A DNA stretch of 64,000 bases, from contig NZ_LDJO01000014.1 in NCBI RefSeq assembly GCF_001431595.1, positions 1-64,000 of the forward strand, written 5' to 3'. Positions 9,113 to 17,056 of the stretch are shown here, one piece after another (the stretch's first letter is position 1; every line of letters begins with the position of its first letter). Source of the stretch: Stenotrophomonas acidaminiphila (lineage in GTDB: Bacteria > Pseudomonadota > Gammaproteobacteria > Xanthomonadales > Xanthomonadaceae). The notes under the pieces were generated by a model. The model was not told the origin of the DNA. It was given only the letters and a program-made list of their open reading frames with translations, and searched no databases. The position numbers and the translations under genes are program-made.

Positions 9113-9565
9113 TTACCTGCCCTTGGCAATGCCGGGGCCGAACACCAGCTCGGTGCCGTCCTGCAGTTTCAGCTTCGCCGCCTGGCCGGCGTTGAGTTCC
9201 AGCACGTAGCGCGCCGGCTTGAAGCTGGGGTACGGCGGGCAGGCATCGCCGGCCGAGCAGGGCGGTACGTCGCGCTGCTGGCTGACCAGCCGGCGGGCGT
9301 CGTCGAAGTAGAGGATGTCCAGCGGGATGCGGGTGTTCTTCATCCAGTACGCCTGCGGTTCCACGCGGTCGTGGATGAACAGCATGCCGCGGTCCGCGTC
9401 CATGTGGTCGCGGAACATCAGGCCGCGGGCGCGGCTGGCGTCGTCCTGCGCCAGTTCCACGTGGTAGCGCGCGCCGCCCAGTTCCACCCAGTGTTCGCCG
9501 GCGCTGGCGCAGCCGCCCAGCAGCAGCAACACGGACAGGCAGGCGGCAAGGCGTGGCAGGGACAT
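9113..9565 (-). CDS. DUF192 family lipoprotein
   Basis: A 150-aa protein with a lipoprotein signal peptide (hydrophobic stretch ending L16-G17-G18-C19) followed by a complete DUF192 domain: RARGLMFRD, GMLFIHD and WMKNTRIPLDILY are the family hallmarks. DUF192 proteins are small secreted proteins of unknown activity. The ATG at 9565 gives the signal peptide directly. The gene starts 60 bp after the end of the next minus-strand gene, so co-transcription is plausible. Confidence 0.9.
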   Translation of the reverse strand: MSLPRLAACLSVLLLLGGCASAGEHWVELGGARYHVELAQDDASRARGLMFRDHMDADRGMLFIHDRVEPQAYWMKNTRIPLDILYFDDARRLVSQQRDVPPCSAGDACPPYPSFKPARYVLELNAGQAAKLKLQDGTELVFGPGIAKGR

Positions 9566-9624
9566 GGCGTGATCCACGAAGCGAAAGGAGGCGCTGCGCA
9601 CCTTCACGGATGCGCCGCGCGACG

Positions 9625-10146
9625 TCAAGCATCACCCGCTGCCCAGGCGTGCGTGCGCGGCGTGGTGGCGAATGCGGCGTGCAGCATGCGGAACAGCGCG
9701 TGCACCTCGCTGCGCAGCCAGGTGCGGGTGGTGGCGCTGGGCTGCACGAACAGCTGGCACGACAGCGCCAGTGCCGCCGCATCCAGGCCGAGCGGGTCGT
9801 CGCGGTTGCGGCCCAGCTGGAAGAAGCGGTCGTACAGGTCGAAGCGGCTGTCCAGCAGATGACCCGGGCAGGCGTCCAGGGCATGGCCGATGTCCACCCC
9901 GGCGGCCTGCCGTGGTGGCGTCCAGTGCGGCGGCAGGTACAGCGGCGGTACCGGTGCCGGCGTCGCGCCCGAATGCGCGTAGGCGCGGCAGGCCAGCCAG
10001 AAGCGGAACAGGCACAGCTCGGCGATCGCTTCGGATGGTGCCGGGTGCGGCCTGAGCACGGCGGCGTAGTGGAAGCGGTAGTCCACATCCATGTAGCGGC
10101 GGAGGAATGGCTGCGATGCCGCAGCGGCGGTGGAGGCGCTTTCCAT
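9625..10146 (-). CDS. Conserved protein of unknown function
   Basis: I do not recognise this 173-aa protein. It has no signal peptide or clear membrane segment. It is rich in Tyr/Phe/Arg near the N-terminus (RRYMDVDYRFHYAAVLR) and predicted mostly helical, with a conserved-looking DLYDRFFQLGRNRDDPLGLD segment in the middle. The ATG at 10146 has GGGAG 8 nt upstream on its strand. It is divergent from the HTH regulator across an AT-rich region with a perfect palindrome, so that regulator may control it. Confidence 0.65.
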   Translation of the reverse strand: MESASTAAAASQPFLRRYMDVDYRFHYAAVLRPHPAPSEAIAELCLFRFWLACRAYAHSGATPAPVPPLYLPPHWTPPRQAAGVDIGHALDACPGHLLDSRFDLYDRFFQLGRNRDDPLGLDAAALALSCQLFVQPSATTRTWLRSEVHALFRMLHAAFATTPRTHAWAAGDA

Positions 10147-10205
10147 GGGGCTTCTCCCGGGCTGGGGCGCGGTGCGGATGGGCGCCGCGCGTGGTTCCGG
10201 GACCA

Positions 10206-10235
10206 ATGAAAGCAATTAGTTAACTAAAATGAAAG
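10206..10235. promoter_or_regulatory. AT-rich operator-like region with perfect palindrome
   Basis: A conspicuously AT-rich 30 bp in a GC-rich genome. It holds the perfect 12-bp palindrome TTAGTTAACTAA at 10216-10227, flanked by two direct ATGAAAG repeats at 10206-10212 and 10229-10235. It lies between divergent genes and just upstream of an HTH regulator, the usual position of an autoregulatory operator. Binding is inferred. Confidence 0.55.
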
Positions 10236-10280
10236 TAACAGGTGATCCCGTCGTGGGCGTGGTCCGTAACGTTTCCGGCC

Positions 10281-10676
10281 ATGAGCGACGAACGCTTCGA
10301 ATTTTCCCGCCGCTTGGGGCAGGCGATGAGCGCGGCCGGCTACGAGCCGCGGCCGGCGGTCCTCTTCCGCCTGTTCAACGCGCGCTATACGGGGCGTTCG
10401 GTGAGCTTCCAGAGTGCGTCGCGCTGGCTGTCCGGCCGCTCCATCCCGGAGCAGGACAAGCTGCAGGTGCTGGCCGAATTGTTCGGGGTGGCGCCGCAGA
10501 CCCTGCGTTTCGGCGAACCGGCGCGGGTTGCCGAGACCCGGGGCGAATGGAACGCGGTGGGCGCGCGCGAACGCGCGGTGATCGATACCTTCCTGGCCCT
10601 GCCGCCGCGCCAGCGCGAACTGGTGGGCGAGCTGGTGAAGGTGCTGGCGCAGAACGGCAAGCGGCCCGCGCGCTGA
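10281..10676 (+). CDS. Helix-turn-helix transcriptional regulator
   Basis: A 131-aa protein. The first ~85 residues read like a Cro/XRE-style DNA-binding domain: FSRRLGQAMSAAGY, then SFQSASRWLSGRSIPEQDKL as recognition helix and turn, then VLAELFGVAPQTLRFG. The last ~45 residues form a helix pair (AVIDTFLALPPRQRELVGELVKVLA) likely used for dimerisation. The ATG at 10281 starts MSDERFEF. It is divergent from the orphan gene at 9625-10146. Its target is probably the palindrome at 10216-10227 (inference). Confidence 0.78.
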   Translation: MSDERFEFSRRLGQAMSAAGYEPRPAVLFRLFNARYTGRSVSFQSASRWLSGRSIPEQDKLQVLAELFGVAPQTLRFGEPARVAETRGEWNAVGARERAVIDTFLALPPRQRELVGELVKVLAQNGKRPAR

Positions 10677-10757
10677 GGCCGTCGCCGGGCCCGCGCCCGG
10701 GTGGACACATTTGCCGCGCGCATGCGTCAGGGAAGCATCCCAACCGGAGATGCGTGC

Positions 10758-11735
10758 ATGGCCCTTTCCCGTTCCCCCGCTCCCGTCCTGTTGCCGGTGC
10801 TGCTGCTGTTGGCCGGCGCCGCACGGGCCGATACCGGCTGCCCGCCGCTGCCGGGCCTGGACCACTGCGTCGCCGGCGCGCATGGCTGGGTCTACGGCGC
10901 CGACGCCGCGCAGGTGCGCATGCTCGGCGGCGACCTGGCCGCCAGCGCCGAGGCGTTCGAACGCCATTTCGCGCGCGCGCCACTGCGCCTGGCCGTGCTG
11001 CTGGATGCGCCGCAGGGCCGCATCGGCGCCGATGCGCGCGGGCGGCTGCTCGCCGCCGGTGCCGCGCAGGTGGTCGACTGGCCCGGCATGCAGGCCTTCC
11101 AGGCTGCCCGCGAGTCGACCCAGCCGGCCGACGATCCCGGCCGCCGCCTGCTCGCCGCCAACCCGGCCATCGGCCAGGCGATCTGGCGCAACCTGACCCG
11201 CCACGAACTGGGCCACGTGCTGTTCAACCTGGCCTACTGGCCGGACCTGGGCCGGACCTCGGGGCATGGCCATGCGCGCAGCCCGGACTGGCTCAACGAG
11301 GCGGCGGCAATGGTGCTGGAGGCCGATGAACTGGTGGCCCAGCGGCGGCGCCTGCTGCGTGGCATGGGCGCCGATCCGGCGCAGCCGCTGCCGGCGCTGG
11401 CCGAGTTCCTGGCCATGGCCAATCCGGCGCGCCCGGTGGGACAGGCCGCGCCCGCGGCCCGCGGCGTGAGCCTGGTCTATCGCAGCCCGGCCGAATCCGG
11501 CGACGCGGCGGCCGGGGCGCGCTACTACGCGCAGGTCCAGGGCTGGGCCGATTTCCTGGTGCAGGCCACCGCGGCCACCCGCGCCGGCGTGCTCGGCAGC
11601 ATCAGCGAGCGGATCGCCGCCGGCGGCAGTTTCGAGGACTGGCTGGGCGACACCGGCCCGGCGTTCGGGCTGCCGGGCACGCTGCCCGCGCTCGACCGCC
11701 AGTGGCAGGCCTGGCTGCAGGCCGCGGCGCGCTGA
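10758..11735 (+). CDS. Predicted secreted zinc metallopeptidase-like protein
   Basis: A 325-aa protein with an N-terminal signal peptide (about residues 1-24, ending ARA). It contains RHELGHVLFN with H149-E150-x2-H153, followed 28 residues later by WLNEAAA (Glu181), the pattern of gluzincin (peptidase MA-like) metallopeptidases in which that Glu is the third zinc ligand. Acidic residues and cysteines in the N-terminal third (C28, C37) may form a disulfide. The ATG at 10758 has GGAG about 10 nt upstream. I do not know a named homologue; substrate unknown. Confidence 0.75.
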   Translation: MALSRSPAPVLLPVLLLLAGAARADTGCPPLPGLDHCVAGAHGWVYGADAAQVRMLGGDLAASAEAFERHFARAPLRLAVLLDAPQGRIGADARGRLLAAGAAQVVDWPGMQAFQAARESTQPADDPGRRLLAANPAIGQAIWRNLTRHELGHVLFNLAYWPDLGRTSGHGHARSPDWLNEAAAMVLEADELVAQRRRLLRGMGADPAQPLPALAEFLAMANPARPVGQAAPAARGVSLVYRSPAESGDAAAGARYYAQVQGWADFLVQATAATRAGVLGSISERIAAGGSFEDWLGDTGPAFGLPGTLPALDRQWQAWLQAAAR

Positions 11736-11768
11736 CGCGCAGCCGCGGCCGTGGTCGCATGCCCGCGC

Positions 11769-12416
11769 TTACAGCACCTGCGGCGGCTGCCCGCCGACGA
11801 TGACCACGTCGGCCGGGCGGCGCGCGAACAGGCCCACGGTGACCACGCCCGGGATCTGGTTGAGCTGCTGCTCCAGTTTCACCGGGTCGGTGATGGACAG
11901 GTTGTGCACGTCCAGGATCAGGTTGCCGTTGTCGGTGACCACGCCGTCGCGCCACACCGGCTGGCCGCCGGTCAGGGCCACGATCTCGCGCGCCACCAGG
12001 CTGCGTGCCATCGGGATCACTTCCACCGGCAGCGGGAACCTGCCCAGCACCTGGACCTGCTTGCTCGGGTCGACGATGCACACGAACTGCCTGCTGGCCT
12101 CGGCGATGATCTTCTCGCGGGTCAGCGCGGCGCCGCCGCCCTTGATCAGGTTCTTGTGCGGGTCGCACTCGTCGGCGCCGTCCACGTACAGCGACAGGCC
12201 GCCGGTGTGGTTCAGGTCCAGCACCTCGATGCCATGGCTGCGGAGCTGGGCGGTGCTCTGTTCGGAGCTGGAGACGGCGCCTTCGATCTGGTCCTTGATG
12301 CGCGCCAGCGCCTCGATGAAATAGGCGACCGTGGAACCGGTGCCGACCCCGACGATCATTCCCTTCTGGACGTACTCGATGGCTTTTTCGGCGGCCAGGC
12401 GCTTGGCTTCGGACAT
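11769..12416 (-). CDS. rpiA: Ribose-5-phosphate isomerase A
   Basis: Interconverts ribose-5-phosphate and ribulose-5-phosphate in the pentose phosphate pathway; 215 aa, usual length. GVGTGST near residues 23-29, the DGADE segment and [11 protein letters not shown] (catalytic Glu/Lys region) are all present. Transketolase, the next non-oxidative enzyme, is in this window at 53523 but not linked. It probably has its own promoter; about 100 bp separate it from the EVE gene stop upstream. Confidence 0.96.
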   Translation of the reverse strand: MSEAKRLAAEKAIEYVQKGMIVGVGTGSTVAYFIEALARIKDQIEGAVSSSEQSTAQLRSHGIEVLDLNHTGGLSLYVDGADECDPHKNLIKGGGAALTREKIIAEASRQFVCIVDPSKQVQVLGRFPLPVEVIPMARSLVAREIVALTGGQPVWRDGVVTDNGNLILDVHNLSITDPVKLEQQLNQIPGVVTVGLFARRPADVVIVGGQPPQVL

Positions 12417-12520
12417 GGTGGACTCGATGGCGTTGGAGGAGGGGGAGCAGGCGTGGCGGCAACCGGTCCGGCGCTGCCCGGCAGCGCCCGTCGACGGCGG
12501 CAGCGGCCGCGCTGGCGGGA

Positions 12521-13006
12521 TCAGGCCGGCAGTTTCTTTTCCAGCGACAGCAGCAGCTTCCACTGCGCGCCGGTGACCGGGAACACCGACAGGCGGTTGC
12601 CCCTGGCGGTCAGCGGGAAGCCCTCGCCCAGTGCATCGGCGTGGCGCTTGATCTCGTCCAGCGCGATCACCTGCGCCAGCTTGCGCTCGAAGGCCACGTC
12701 CACCAGGTACCAGCGCGGCTGCTCGCGGCTGGCCTTCGGGTCGTAGTAGTCGGAACCGGGATCGAACTGGGTGTCGTCCGGGTAGGCGTCGCTGGCCACC
12801 GTGGCGACGCCGACGATGCCCGGCACCTTGGTATCGGAGTGGTAGAACAGGATGCCGTCGCCGACCTTCATGCCGTCGCGCATGAAATTGCGCGCCTGGT
12901 AGTTGCGCACCCCGTTCCACGGTTCGGTACCCACCCGCTGCAGGTCGTCGATGGAAAAGGCGTCCGGTTCGGACTTCATCAGCCAGTAGCGCTTGCGGGC
13001 GGTCAT
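12521..13006 (-). CDS. EVE domain-containing protein
   Basis: A 161-aa protein consisting of one EVE domain (PUA-like fold). Signatures are YWLMKSEP at the start, [21 protein letters not shown] and LFYHS, then the DPKA...PRWYLVDV segment. EVE domains bind modified bases in nucleic acids. The start overlaps the cyclo-ligase stop by 4 bp (ATGA), so the two are translationally coupled, an arrangement I recall as common in xanthomonads. Confidence 0.9.
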   Translation of the reverse strand: MTARKRYWLMKSEPDAFSIDDLQRVGTEPWNGVRNYQARNFMRDGMKVGDGILFYHSDTKVPGIVGVATVASDAYPDDTQFDPGSDYYDPKASREQPRWYLVDVAFERKLAQVIALDEIKRHADALGEGFPLTARGNRLSVFPVTGAQWKLLLSLEKKLPA

Positions 13007-13593
13007 GCGTGCGACGGTTCCGGGTAGAGAATGGCTTGCTCGGTGCAGATGGCATCCACCGCCACGTCCCAGTCCTCAACCGGCAGCGCCGGTACCTGCT
13101 GGGCGGCGAAGCCGGCGCCGACCAGCCAGGGCGGCGCGCTGCGCCGCTGGCGGAAAGCGAAGCTGCGATCATACCAGCCGCCTCCCATGCCCAGCCGCCG
13201 GCCAAGCGGGTCGAAGCCGACCAGCGGCACCACCACCAGCGCCATGTCCTGCGCCGGCAGCGCGTGCGCGGGGTCGATGTCCGGCTCCGGGATGCCATAG
13301 CGGTTGGCGCGCAGCGGCTGCCCCGGCCGCCATGGCGCGAAGCGCAGCAGCGTGTCGTGCAGCACCGGCAGGCAGTAGGTCTGGTGGGCGGGCAGCTGCA
13401 TCTGCCAGCGGTACAGGGCGATCTCGCCATCCATCGCCCAGTAGCCGGCCACCGGGCCGTCGACATCGGCGAAGGGCAGCGCGCGCAGGTGGGCGGCCAG
13501 CGCATCGGCGGCCGCGATGTGTTCGGCGGCAGGGATGTCGCGGCGGCGCTGGCGCAGTTGTCGGCGCAGGGCCTTGCGGGCGTCGGCAGTCAT
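13003..13593 (-). CDS. 5-formyltetrahydrofolate cyclo-ligase
   Basis: ATP-dependent enzyme (YgfA/Fau family) converting 5-formyl-THF to 5,10-methenyl-THF; 196 aa. An N-terminal Arg/Lys-rich helix ([13 protein letters not shown]) and the ATP-binding GMGGGWYDR loop identify it, with VVPLVGFD and the C-terminal DVAVDAI stretch. It lies directly downstream of the 6S RNA gene, the conserved proteobacterial arrangement ssrS-ygfA. It ends with a 4-bp overlap into the EVE gene. Confidence 0.92.
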   Translation of the reverse strand: MTADARKALRRQLRQRRRDIPAAEHIAAADALAAHLRALPFADVDGPVAGYWAMDGEIALYRWQMQLPAHQTYCLPVLHDTLLRFAPWRPGQPLRANRYGIPEPDIDPAHALPAQDMALVVVPLVGFDPLGRRLGMGGGWYDRSFAFRQRRSAPPWLVGAGFAAQQVPALPVEDWDVAVDAICTEQAILYPEPSHA

Positions 13594-13654
13594 CGGCGGC
13601 GTTGGTCGGGGCCTGGCGGCATTATCGGCCGATGTGCCGGCCGGTGCATGGACC

Positions 13655-13687
13655 TGCAAAGAAGAACGGCGCCTTGCGGCGCCGTTC
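13655..13687 (-). terminator. Intrinsic terminator downstream of 6S RNA
   Basis: On the minus strand GAACGGCGCC and GGCGCCGTTC (13664-13687) form a 10-bp stem with a GCAA tetraloop followed by TTCTTT. It sits between the 6S RNA 3' end and the cyclo-ligase start. It could end the 6S precursor or attenuate read-through into the folate gene. Confidence 0.75.
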
Positions 13688-13698
13688 CAGAATAATTG

Positions 13699-13882
13699 CA
13701 TTCTCCGCCATGACGATGCGTGCGAAACGACCTTGAACCCGGGGTTCAAGTGGGGACGCTGGGGAACCATCGGGCTTCCCGCTGCAAGGCGGACCTGCAC
13801 ACCCGGTACCGTCGCGCCCCCGTGGTCGTCATTAAGGGACAAGGCGAATGTTTGCACACGCCGTCGTTCACGGCAGAGAACG
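13699..13882 (-). ncRNA. ssrS: 6S RNA
   Basis: About 184 nt, located between zapA and the 5-formyl-THF cyclo-ligase as in most gammaproteobacteria. On the minus strand the 5' end (TTCTCTGCCGTGAACG) pairs with the 3' end (CGTCATGGCGGAGAA) to form the closing stem. The hallmark right-arm hairpin CTTGAACC/GGGTTCAAG is seen near the 3' side (13733-13751). It is expected to bind sigma70 RNA polymerase and mimic an open promoter in stationary phase. The ends are estimated from the stem and promoter, so they may be off by several nt. Confidence 0.85.
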
Positions 13883-13889
13883 CGACGCC

Positions 13890-13918
13890 AGTATAGCCGT
13901 GTTGCAGGCATATGGCAG
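13890..13918 (-). promoter_or_regulatory. Promoter of 6S RNA
   Basis: On the minus strand the -10 hexamer TATACT (13895-13890) follows, with 17-bp spacing, a -35-like CTGCCA (13918-13913). Transcription would start near 13882, matching the beginning of the predicted closing stem. Confidence 0.6.
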
Positions 13919-13968
13919 CGGTTGGGCGCGGCAAAAAATGAACCGTCCGTCGGATGAATGCGACGGCT

Positions 13969-14268
13969 TCAGCGGCCTTCGTCGATCGCGCTGTCCAGGC
14001 GCCGGTTGAGATCGTTCATCGCGCTCTGGAAACGCTGCTGCTGCTGCGCCAGTTCATCGCGCATCAGGTGCAGCTCATGGGCCAGGTTGAGCGCGGCCAG
14101 TACCGCCACCCGGTCCACCGCGGCCATGCGGTTGTTGCCGCGGATCTCGCGCATGCGCGCATCGAGCATGCGCGCGGCGGCGGTGAGGCTGTCGCGCTCG
14201 GCCGGCTCCACGCCGACGGTGTACTCGCGATCGAGGATGCGGACGCTGACCGGCTCGTTCTGGCTCAC
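13969..14268 (-). CDS. zapA: Cell division protein ZapA
   Basis: A 99-aa FtsZ-associated protein that bundles FtsZ filaments at midcell. The N-terminal VSVRILDREYTVGV is the ZapA beta-hairpin, and the C-terminal half is a long coiled coil rich in Gln/Glu/Arg. It uses a GTG start at 14268, whose bases overlap the preceding stop as GTGA, so it is translationally coupled to the upstream coiled-coil gene. 6S RNA follows downstream. Confidence 0.92.
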   Translation of the reverse strand: MSQNEPVSVRILDREYTVGVEPAERDSLTAAARMLDARMREIRGNNRMAAVDRVAVLAALNLAHELHLMRDELAQQQQRFQSAMNDLNRRLDSAIDEGR

Positions 14269-14486
14269 GTGTGCTGCTCCAGCGACTTGAGGCGGGTGAT
14301 CATCGCTTCCACCCGCGAGCGCGCCTGCTCGTTCTTGGTCAGCAGTTGCGCGCGTTCGGCCACCAGCTGTTCCTGCTGCTGGCGCAGGCTGCGGTTCTCG
14401 TCGGCCAGGCGCTGGTTGCGTTCGAACAGCAGTTCGAGGCGGGCGGCCAGGGCCTGCAGCTGGGTGGCGGGGTCGAAGGAATCCAT
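14265..14486 (-). CDS. TIGR02449-type small coiled-coil protein (ZapB-like position)
   Basis: A 73-aa protein that is one continuous coiled coil (LQALAARLELLFERNQRLAD and onward), matching the small family always found just upstream of zapA in gammaproteobacteria. It is expected to act in cell division with ZapA; that is inference from position and fold. The start at 14486 (MDSFDPAT) is chosen, but an ATG at 14504 is in frame and neither has a strong RBS. The stop overlaps the zapA GTG by 4 bp. Confidence 0.8.
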   Translation of the reverse strand: MDSFDPATQLQALAARLELLFERNQRLADENRSLRQQQEQLVAERAQLLTKNEQARSRVEAMITRLKSLEQHT

Positions 14487-14612
14487 GCCCGGCACGATAG
14501 GCATGCGCGTCGGGGGTGGTCAAGATGGCCGACACCCTGCCGTTGCTACACTGTGCGGCCGTTGCCGCGCGGTGCGCGGCGGCCTTTCCCGCTTTTTGCA
14601 GACCCAGGTGAC

Positions 14613-15158
14613 ATGACCGATCTTCCCGCCGTCAACGACATCCTCCGGGCCAGCCAGTCGCTGGACCTCGGGGCCACCCCGGCCGAACTCCACGGTGGAC
14701 TGTGCGGCTGGCTGGCCGCCGGCGGCGCCGACCTGCAGGCCTGGCCGGGCAGGGTGCTGGCCGACGACAACCTGCCCGTGCCGGAACCGGGCAGCGTGCT
14801 CGACCGCCTGCGCGAGGCGGTGGTGGCGCAGCTCGAGGACCGCGACTTCGCCTTCGAACTGGTGCTGGCCACACCGGCGGCATCGCTGCAGGAGCGCACC
14901 GATGCGCTGTTCGACTGGTGCCGCGCGTTCCTAGGCGGTTTCGGCCTGGCCGCCGGCAAGCGCCCGGTGCTGAGCGAGGAGGGCGAGGAGGCGCTGCAGG
15001 ACCTGGCGCGGCTGGCGCAGGCCTCCAGCGACGAATTCGACAGCGCCGACGAGGACGAGGACGCGCTGGCCGAGATCGAGGAGTTCGTGCGCGTGGCGGT
15101 GCTGCTGCTGCACGGCGACTGCGTGATGGGCGCGCGCCACCGCCAGCGCCTGAACTGA
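14613..15158 (+). CDS. UPF0149 family protein (YgfB-like)
   Basis: A 181-aa all-helical protein with the family marks AELHGGLCGWLAAGG near the N-terminus, WCRAFLGGFGLA in the middle and an acidic stretch (ADEDEDALAEIEEFVRVA) near the C-terminus. Members are cytosolic and of modest known function; YgfB in Pseudomonas has been described as a regulator. It is divergent from the zapA group and directly upstream of pepP (7-bp gap), the classic order, so probably one operon with it. Confidence 0.9.
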   Translation: MTDLPAVNDILRASQSLDLGATPAELHGGLCGWLAAGGADLQAWPGRVLADDNLPVPEPGSVLDRLREAVVAQLEDRDFAFELVLATPAASLQERTDALFDWCRAFLGGFGLAAGKRPVLSEEGEEALQDLARLAQASSDEFDSADEDEDALAEIEEFVRVAVLLLHGDCVMGARHRQRLN

Positions 15159-15165
15159 GCCGGCC

Positions 15166-16491
15166 ATGCACACGCTGACCGGCATTGCCGCCGCCGAATA
15201 CGCCCAGCGCCGCCGCCAGCTGATGGAAGCGACCGGGGATGACGCCATCCTGGTGCTGCCGGCCGCGCCCGAGCGCGTGCGCAGCAACGACACCCATTAC
15301 CCGTACCGGCAGGATTCGGACTTCTGGTACCTGTGCGGCTTCCCCGAGCCGGAAGCGGTGCTGGTGCTCATCCCCGGGCGCCGCCATGGCGAGACGATCC
15401 TGTTCTGCCGCGAGCGCGACCCCGAGCGCGAGGCCTGGGACGGCCCGCGCGAAGGCCAGGAAGGCGCGGTGGCGCGCTACGGCATGGACGACGCCTATCC
15501 GATCGAGGACCTGGACGACATCCTGCCGGGCCTGCTGGAAGGGCGTTCGCGGGTCTACTACCACTTCGGCCGCGACGCCGACTTCGACCTCAAGCTGATC
15601 GGCTGGGTGAACCGGGTGCGTTCGCAGGTGCGCCACGGCGCGCAGCCGCCGCACGAGTTCCTGGAACTGGGCCACCTGCTGCACGAGCAGCGCCTGTTCA
15701 AGTCGCCGGCCGAGATCGCGCTGATGCAGCGCGCCGCCGACATCAGCGTGCAGGCGCACCGCGCGGCGATGCGGCTGGCGCGCGCCGGCATCCACGAGTA
15801 CGAACTGCAGGCCGAACTGGAACGCGAGTTCCGCCGCCACGCCGCGTGCCCGGCCTACAACAGCATCATCGGTGCCGGCGCCAACGCCTGCGTGCTGCAT
15901 TACCGCGCCAACAGCGGCGGCAGCGGCGATGGCGACCTGGTGCTGATCGACGCCGGTGCCGAGTACCACGGCTACGCCAGCGACATCACCCGCACCTTCC
16001 CGGTCAACGGCCGCTTCAGCGCCGAACAGCGCGCGCTGCACGACCTGGTGCTGGCGGCGCAGGCGGCGGCGCTGGAGCAGGCGCAGCCGGGCATCGCCTA
16101 CGAGGAAGGCCACCTGGCCGCGGTCGAGGTGCTCACCGAAGGCCTGCTGCGGCTGGGGCTGCTCAGGGGCGACCTGGAGGAGAACCTGATCGAGGGCCAT
16201 TACAAGCGCTTCTACCGGCACAAGACCGGCCACTGGCTGGGCCTGGACGTGCACGATGTGGGCGACTACAAGCTCGCCGGCGAATCGCGGCTGCTCGAGG
16301 CGGGCATGGTGTTCACCATCGAGCCGGGGCTGTACGTATCGCCGGACGACCACAGCGTGGAGCCGCGCTGGCGCGGCATCGGCATCCGCATCGAGGACGA
16401 TGTGCTGATCACCGCGGACGGACACCGGGTATTGACCGCTGCGCTGGAACGCAGCGCCGACGAGATCGAAGCGTTCATGGCCAGGGGCTGA
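15166..16491 (+). CDS. pepP: Xaa-Pro aminopeptidase P
   Basis: Mn-dependent aminopeptidase (M24B) removing an N-terminal residue preceding proline; 441 aa, full length. Metal ligands D262, D273, H356, E386 and E410 are all present in the pita-bread C-terminal domain; the N-terminal domain carries YPYRQDSDFWYLCGF. In most gammaproteobacteria ubiH and ubiI follow; here a 0.5-kb non-coding stretch follows instead, so the ubi genes have been separated. Confidence 0.95.
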   Translation: MHTLTGIAAAEYAQRRRQLMEATGDDAILVLPAAPERVRSNDTHYPYRQDSDFWYLCGFPEPEAVLVLIPGRRHGETILFCRERDPEREAWDGPREGQEGAVARYGMDDAYPIEDLDDILPGLLEGRSRVYYHFGRDADFDLKLIGWVNRVRSQVRHGAQPPHEFLELGHLLHEQRLFKSPAEIALMQRAADISVQAHRAAMRLARAGIHEYELQAELEREFRRHAACPAYNSIIGAGANACVLHYRANSGGSGDGDLVLIDAGAEYHGYASDITRTFPVNGRFSAEQRALHDLVLAAQAAALEQAQPGIAYEEGHLAAVEVLTEGLLRLGLLRGDLEENLIEGHYKRFYRHKTGHWLGLDVHDVGDYKLAGESRLLEAGMVFTIEPGLYVSPDDHSVEPRWRGIGIRIEDDVLITADGHRVLTAALERSADEIEAFMARG

Positions 16492-16999
16492 CCCGCCCGG
16501 CCGCGCTGCAGCACCTGCCCATGCGTGGCACGGGCAGGGCGGCGCAGCGCGGCCGCAGCGCCTGCCCTCGCGCCGGGTGTTGCCGTGGCTTCTGTTGGTG
16601 CGCGTACTTTTGCTGCTGCGCCTGTGCGGTTGGCTTCCCCACCGTGGAACGGGCTGGGCCGTGCAGCGGCGGCGCCCAGGCGCACGTGTCCGCACGGAGC
16701 GGGGTGTGCGCCGGCCCCTTGTTCCGCGAGCGCGCAGGCAATCGGCGGGCGCAGCCCGACGGATCGCGTGCGGCCATGCCTGCCGCGCCATCCGGCGGCT
16801 GGAAAAGCGCTTCCCCGGGCTGCTTTTCGTTGCACCGCCACACATAAAGCGACGTGCGCCTGCGAAGCAGGCATGCAAGCGGCTGGTTGCATTGCTGCGG
16901 AACGGGGGGGCTGCAGGCCAAAGGCCGGCGGTCAGTCGCAGCTTGCAGTCGCAGTGCGACCTTCGGCCTGCGTGCTGGCGCGCATCCGGCCAATGAAAA
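16492..16999. other. Non-coding stretch after pepP, with long hairpin
   Basis: About 500 bp with no convincing gene; open frames here lack RBS, homology and normal codon use. Ten nt after the pepP stop, CCGCGCTGC (16501-16509) pairs with GCAGCGCGG (16544-16552) and CCTGCCC (16514-16520) with GGGCAGG (16532-16538), giving a long interrupted hairpin without a T-run. A smaller GCCTGC/GCAGGC hairpin lies near 16858-16873. It may be a remnant of lost sequence, since ubiH/ubiI usually follow pepP. Confidence 0.55.
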
Positions 17000-17024
17000 G
17001 CCCGGCCGCATGGCACGGCCGGGC
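16996..17024 (-). terminator. Intrinsic terminator of the PepQ-like gene
   Basis: GCCCGGCCG (17000-17008) and CGGCCGGGC (17016-17024) form a 9-bp GC stem with a 7-nt loop. On the minus strand it is followed by TTTT, about 30 bp beyond the stop of the dipeptidase gene. Confidence 0.85.
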
Positions 17025-17056
17025 CTGGATCCCGATGAGGGTTGGCGCGAACGCCG

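Noticed and set aside
16577..16996. Plus-strand open frame starting MLPWLLLVRVLLLL after pepP
   Set aside because: The start looks like a signal peptide but the rest is low-complexity Arg/Ala with no domain, and no RBS was found.
16475..17011. Possible minus-strand gene in the gap after pepP
   Set aside because: Runs through the terminator of the PepQ-like gene, lacks RBS and homology, and is rich in Arg/Pro/Gln as random GC-rich frames are.
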